A stretch of 64,000 bases of DNA from Gautieria morchelliformis (lineage: Eukaryota; Basidiomycota; Agaricomycetes; Gomphales; Gomphaceae). The DNA is taken from assembly GCA_015179125.1 (NCBI GenBank), contig WHVA01000003.1:124001-188000 (forward strand), given 5' to 3'. How positions within the stretch are numbered: the stretch's first letter is position 1; each line of letters starts with the position of its first letter. Of the stretch, positions 59,846-64,000 are shown one piece after another. Below the pieces are notes generated by a model. It did not search any database. It saw only the letters and a program-made list of their open reading frames with translations, and was not told the origin of the DNA. Made by a program: the position numbers and the translations under genes.

Positions 59846-59936
59846 TGCTGAGCCCGGTCGTGGGAATATTGTCACGTGACTCACGTGACTCCAGGTTACT
59901 AATATTTCGGTTACCTTCCGTCCTTCCGTCGCGCTC
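59846..59936. promoter_or_regulatory. 91 bp bidirectional promoter with twin CACGTG boxes
   Basis: The whole gap between the two divergent start codons. CACGTG occurs at 59873-59878 and 59882-59887, centres 9 bp apart, within the phrase GTCACGTGACTCACGTGAC. CACGTG is the classic bHLH (E-box, Pho4/Cbf1-type) site. The spacing, close to one helical turn, would suit paired binding. Confidence 0.65.
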
Positions 59937-61158
59937 ATGGCTACCTTTGCGAAGCCAGCATTCAACGCGACCTCCTACTCGGCTATCCGCCCTACGTACC
60001 CTCGTGAGCTGTACGAATCTGTGTACGCATATCATCGGCGAAGCAAATATGCCCAGTGGGAGCTTGCCGTAGACCTTGGGTGTGGCACAGGTAAATACTC
60101 TTAGTCCAACGATCATCTCTCTCTATACGGAGGGCTGAAAAGTCCACGCGAACCGTATACGAATCGTACACGACCCAACTATGTGCTCATACATGCTTCC
60201 ATGAAGGTCAGGCAACAGCCGAACTAACGTCTTTCGACCATGTCATCGGCATCGACCCCTCAGAGTCCATGATTCAGAAAGCAAATGCCATCACCCCGCG
60301 CACCACTCCGCCCTCCAAGGAAATAACATACGTGACACACGCCGCGGAAGACCTGAATTTCCTCGAGACAGGGAGTGTTGATTTGGTGGTGTCGGGTACG
60401 TAGAGCTTCGTTGGAGTGCATCTTCCGACTCAATGGTTTATGTTCATTTCTAGCACAGGCTGCTCACTGGTTTGACTATGCAAGGCTCTGGCCGCAGTTG
60501 GCGCGCGTACTGCGTAAAGATGCGTCTGTCGCATTCTGGGTTAGGATCGTCTACACAGACGCCATAATCGTGTCTGATCGTTTAAATATGTAGGGCTACT
60601 CACAGTTCCGGATCGCAGGATATCCTGGATTGACCCCGATTATTCACGACTACTGTCAAGGCCGAAGTCTTACCAATTCGGTGGGCCCCTACTGGGAGCA
60701 ACCCGGGAGATCCATACTAGACAATCATCTTTTGGACATACCTAGGGCTCCAGAACCCCAATTCAAAGACCACGAGCATATCTTCTGGACTGGTTTGTGA
60801 AATTTGGTTGTATTACTGTGATTGCGCCATTAAACTTTATAATCTTTTTGCAGGTGATTATCACGATTCTATTCCGGATCCTCGCCCGGTTCTTTTACGA
60901 AAGAGCGTGTCTTGGGAGAGTCTCCAAGCCTACCTGCGCACCTTTTCATCGCTGTATACATTTTTCGAGAATAACCCTTCAGATGCTGCACAGCGAACAG
61001 ATTTGGCTCAGCGACCGTCTGATGGGAAAGGTGGCGATGTTGTGGAGCGGATCTGGTGGACGCTTAAAGAGGAGGTTGCGAAAGTGAATGAGGGACAACC
61101 TGGGGAGGAGGTTGTGGTAGAATGGCCACTGGCGATGCTGTTGTGCAAGAAAACTTGA
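59937..61158 (+). CDS. SAM-dependent methyltransferase (type 11, trans-aconitate/Crg1-like)
   Basis: Five exons: 59937-60090, 60207-60395, 60454-60539, 60594-60792, 60854-61158; 310 residues. Motif I is AVDLGCGTGQ (across intron 1), followed by the acidic loop HVIGIDPSESMI, a motif around VTHAAEDLNF, and VDLVVSAQAAHWFD. These are the hallmarks of class I methyltransferases. The C-terminal half (KSVSWESLQAYLRTFSSLYTF) fits the yeast TMT1/Crg1-like group, usually small-molecule O-methyltransferases. Intron 1 is 116 nt, the others 54-61 nt, all GT-AG. The gene shares its promoter with the epoxide hydrolase, suggesting common control and perhaps a common detoxification or metabolite pathway. Substrate unknown. 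Confidence 0.87.
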
Positions 61159-61559
61159 TAGCGGATATACTCTCGATAAGGGAGAGATGACGTAGATGCA
61201 TGTGCGAAGACGCTAGAGGACCAGATATCATCACCCAATAGGATTCAATGCAATGGTTCCCGTGCGTTTATGGCACCTGGGCATCCGTATATATATCCTG
61301 GTTCTCCAGCCGAGCCTGGGCGTGGTTGCCTATCATTCGGTTCTAACTACTCCCCAGCTCTTATCGCCGGTACCTCAGTGAATACTCTGCTTGAGCTGTA
61401 CATCACTTTGAGAGCTCCACTAGTGATTGGGAGGGTGAGTGATGTTGCGCCCCCCCACCTAAGTAGACATGGGGTGTAATTTCTCATTGCTATTTATGCT
61501 CCAGGGCATGCATTATAATAAGTCAGCTCCGACAAGGACGGTCAGACAGTCAGATTGAC
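61159..61559. other. Intergenic; no gene seen
   Basis: Nothing supportable between the methyltransferase and the WD40 remnant. Confidence 0.4.
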
Positions 61560-61930
61560 AATCACAGACATTGGGCTTGAAGTTTACCTTCCTCATTGTT
61601 GTCAATTCGGCTCCAATGACATGGCAAGCGCATCGTCTCCGGATCTTCCGACAAGACGATTGTAGAAACTGGCGGCGTAATTCAGGGTCAATCGAAGGCC
61701 ACATGCACACCATGTTGATCGCTTCGGTGGCTTCAGTTCTCGCAGGACGGCGAGCACGTTGTATCGGGATCTGATGACATGAGGATCCAGGTATCGAATG
61801 CGGACACTGGCTACGTTGTTTCAGGGCCATCGAAGGCCACAGCCAAGCGGTCACCTCAGTTGCATTCTCGCAGGACAGCAAGAGCATCATGTCGGGATCT
61901 GTAGACTGTGCGATCTGGGTATGGCCCCGA
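61560..61930 (+). pseudogene. WD40-repeat remnant (HET-E/NLR type)
   Basis: Three consecutive WD40 units can be read in shifting frames: GKRIVSGSSDKTI (near 61625), SQDGEHVVSGSDDMRIQV (near 61740) and GHSQAVTSVAFSQDSKSIMS with DCAIWVW (near 61835-61920). The roughly 42-residue spacing and high similarity between units are typical of the C-terminal propellers of fungal NACHT/WD40 proteins. No start, no NTPase and several frame changes: a fragment of a dead gene. It is the kind of domain missing from the NACHT gene at 45.5 kb. Confidence 0.7.
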
Positions 61931-62689
61931 GCGGTAAACGCTAACCACCTTGTACAAGCGCCATCTGACTCAAGGGCATCGATTCAGTGCGGCTGGAAAG
62001 CCGGGAGATAGCAGTGGATGGTTACTGAACCCGCTCTCAGAATGGTTGGCTTTGGGTGCCACCATGGGCATGAGCAGGCGTGTGGTGGCCCGGAAACACG
62101 CTTATCATCACGAACCTCGGGACAAAGCTCAAATTATCTGGTTTGTGCATGATACAGCATGGACGCAATGTAGAGGCGGCAGGCGGCAGATCCGACTCGG
62201 ATGTAATTGGTACCTGTATGAAAGGCTTACTATGCATTTGAAGTCATCCTGAGTTCGATTACAGGTACTCCTCGTACGTACTAATTGTAACTGTATACAC
62301 AATACTTGACAACTATAATCCAGATTTCGTACATGTACATACAGCCACGGATGCATGGCTGCTAAGCACCAGTGACCACTAGTTCTGCCTGTCACTATTG
62401 CACTACTGTACTGCCAAAGATGTTTCAATTCTATGTAGGCACTTCCATGAACGCAAGCACAGCCGTGAAGACCTCTGGAAGTTCTGCTTGTTATCTTTCC
62501 GCAATTAGCGTCATGGCTCGATCAGGGGTACGTGGTCACAGTCTTTTATGACTCCAACGAACTTGAATTATAGCACATGGCACCACCAAAGTAATACTAC
62601 TCACCTCAGGAAAATCCAGCTCCGTCGCCGAGTGTTTCATGCATGCTATTTCATAAGGATTGCTTGAAGGCGCAGTGGTGCGTTGAGTC
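61931..62689. other. Intergenic; no gene seen
   Basis: No motif-bearing frame. Confidence 0.4.
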
Positions 62690-64000
62690 ACTCTAGCGAT
62701 GGCGTGAAACTTCTTCAACATAGATAGGCCCTCAGGAAGAGGTTGGGTTACACCGGTCGTTGAGTGACCTTTCTGGAAGCACATAGTTGTTGGATGTACG
62801 ATGTCACACAGCACCACATGCACCCACATACGTGTCAGTACATGTATTTCAACCGCCGCCGACCCCTCTTTCCCTCAGTCGTTCACCTCTTTCCTGAACG
62901 TCTGAGGTAAGAGCTAGCTACTACTCCCTCTCATCGTTATGCGTCGCTTACTTGTCATTACCCGCACTACAGCTAATCGTAGTGCAGGTATAATATAGTC
63001 GTTCACCTCCTTCCTGAACGTCTGAGCTAATCGTAGTGCAGTTCCAACAATAGTCTGTCGAGTTCGAATTGCAATTGTACACCATTGCAACGCATGCAAT
63101 TCACGGGCCATTGCCTGCCCTGCTGCAACTCCGCATTAAGAGAGACGAGTGACCAAAATAACAGTCACCTCGGGTACGTTTGCGATCAGGGTTTGCGATC
63201 CCGTGGTGATCTGAACTCGAGCTCGAGACGACGCTGCTATGCGCCCTCGCCGAATTCCACGGTAAGCCAAAGCGTATGATCATGCCATCGGGTAAACATG
63301 CGGCACTCTAGAGAACGACAAATGTAAGAGGACAGAATACCGCCGAGAACGCGAACACGTCACTTCCCTGCCGCACGTGGCATTTGAGCAGTCACCCACG
63401 TGCACACAATCAGGAGCACGTCCATTGATCGACTCGGTCATTGATCGGTCACATTTGCCACCCAAATGCTCTCTCACGGCAAGCTGGTACCCGGAATACG
63501 GCGCGGATCGGCATCAGAGAGCCTCGCATATCCTGCCACCATCACGATATCTGACACCTTAAACGTCACCCCAGAACCCAGCACGAGAGCCCTCATCATC
63601 CCCACCAATCACTTCTTTCTACGCCAACATTATCCTTCCTCACTATCCAATACGAAACCTAAATTTTGACGATTGACCGTGCTCCAGGGTCTCGGCGTGA
63701 TTCATAAACTCGGCCCAGTCCCGAAAACGCGTCTCGCGATCGACACCCACACGACGCGCCACCTTGCTGTTGTACCCTTTCGGACGCAGTCGGCGTCCAT
63801 CCTGCAGCCTCCGGACCTCCCTTGAAACTGGCGGCACATTAAACTCACACGACACCAGACACTCCTGCTCTGTAACTCATGGCTCACGTCTGTAGCATGC
63901 CTGATTCAGTGATTCTTGCGCAAACGCATGGGATGAGACGTGAGAGAAATTGGCCACGACACCGGGTCTACCGTTCCAATCACCGGCGCTTTAACCTCCC
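62690..64000 (-). repeat. Arm 2 of the long inverted repeat (runs off the window)
   Basis: Reverse-complement match to 56749-57660, interrupted by about 310 bp of unmatched sequence (about 62770-63085). That insert contains the phrase GTTCACCTCTTTCCTGAACG twice (62880 and, with one change, 63000) and GCTAATCGTAGTGCAG twice. Position 64000 pairs with 56749, so the repeat continues beyond the window. Confidence 0.75.

Noticed and set aside
1-64000. CRISPR arrays, bacterial operons, rRNA or tRNA genes
   Set aside because: None seen; the genes are spliced and eukaryotic. The only tRNA-like text is the copia primer site at 34257.

Overview
The window reads as genomic DNA of a filamentous basidiomycete (Agaricomycetes). 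The evidence is genes split by many 45-77 nt GT-AG introns, a sesquiterpene-type terpene synthase beside cytochrome P450s, a NACHT/WD40 protein of the kind expanded in mushrooms, and a typical fungal transposon load (LINE, Ty1/copia, Ty3/gypsy, tyrosine-recombinase retrotransposon, hAT-like element). All gene models are my own reading of splice sites and conserved motifs; no database was searched.

Layout. 1-12.4 kb is a transposon yard: a decayed LINE ending in a poly-A run, a Ty3/gypsy chromodomain fossil directly behind it, a 644 bp non-autonomous hAT-like element with inverted ends and an 8 bp target duplication, and a fossil tyrosine-recombinase (DIRS/Ngaro-like) retrotransposon. 12.4-15.2 kb shows no recognisable gene. 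15.2-26.2 kb is a compact terpenoid cluster: P450 (minus), aldo-keto reductase (plus), terpene synthase (minus), P450 (plus). 26.2-40.3 kb is a second transposon yard: one Ty1/copia element with both LTRs and target duplications, at least six copies or pieces of one LTR family (some nested), and another solo LTR with target duplication. 41-49.8 kb holds an F-box/WD40 gene of 14 exons, a truncated NACHT NTPase gene, and an inverted degenerate partial copy of the F-box/WD40 gene. 51-56 kb holds two zinc-finger genes (one broken by a 16 bp tandem duplication) and a kinase-like pseudogene. 56.7-64 kb has a long inverted repeat enclosing a divergent epoxide hydrolase/methyltransferase pair and a WD40 remnant.

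How the genes work together. In the 15-26 kb cluster the synthase would cyclise a prenyl diphosphate, the P450s would oxidise the hydrocarbon, and the reductase would adjust carbonyl or alcohol groups. The most striking point is that the left P450 begins with about 35 residues, plus promoter sequence, that match the 5' end of the neighbouring terpene synthase, while the right P450 lacks them; the left P450 has also lost the GT of its first intron donor. The epoxide hydrolase and methyltransferase are head to head, 91 bp apart, with two CACGTG boxes between them. The NACHT gene stops soon after the NTPase core, lacks its usual repeat domain, and carries two neighbouring 52 nt introns that are about 75% identical to each other.
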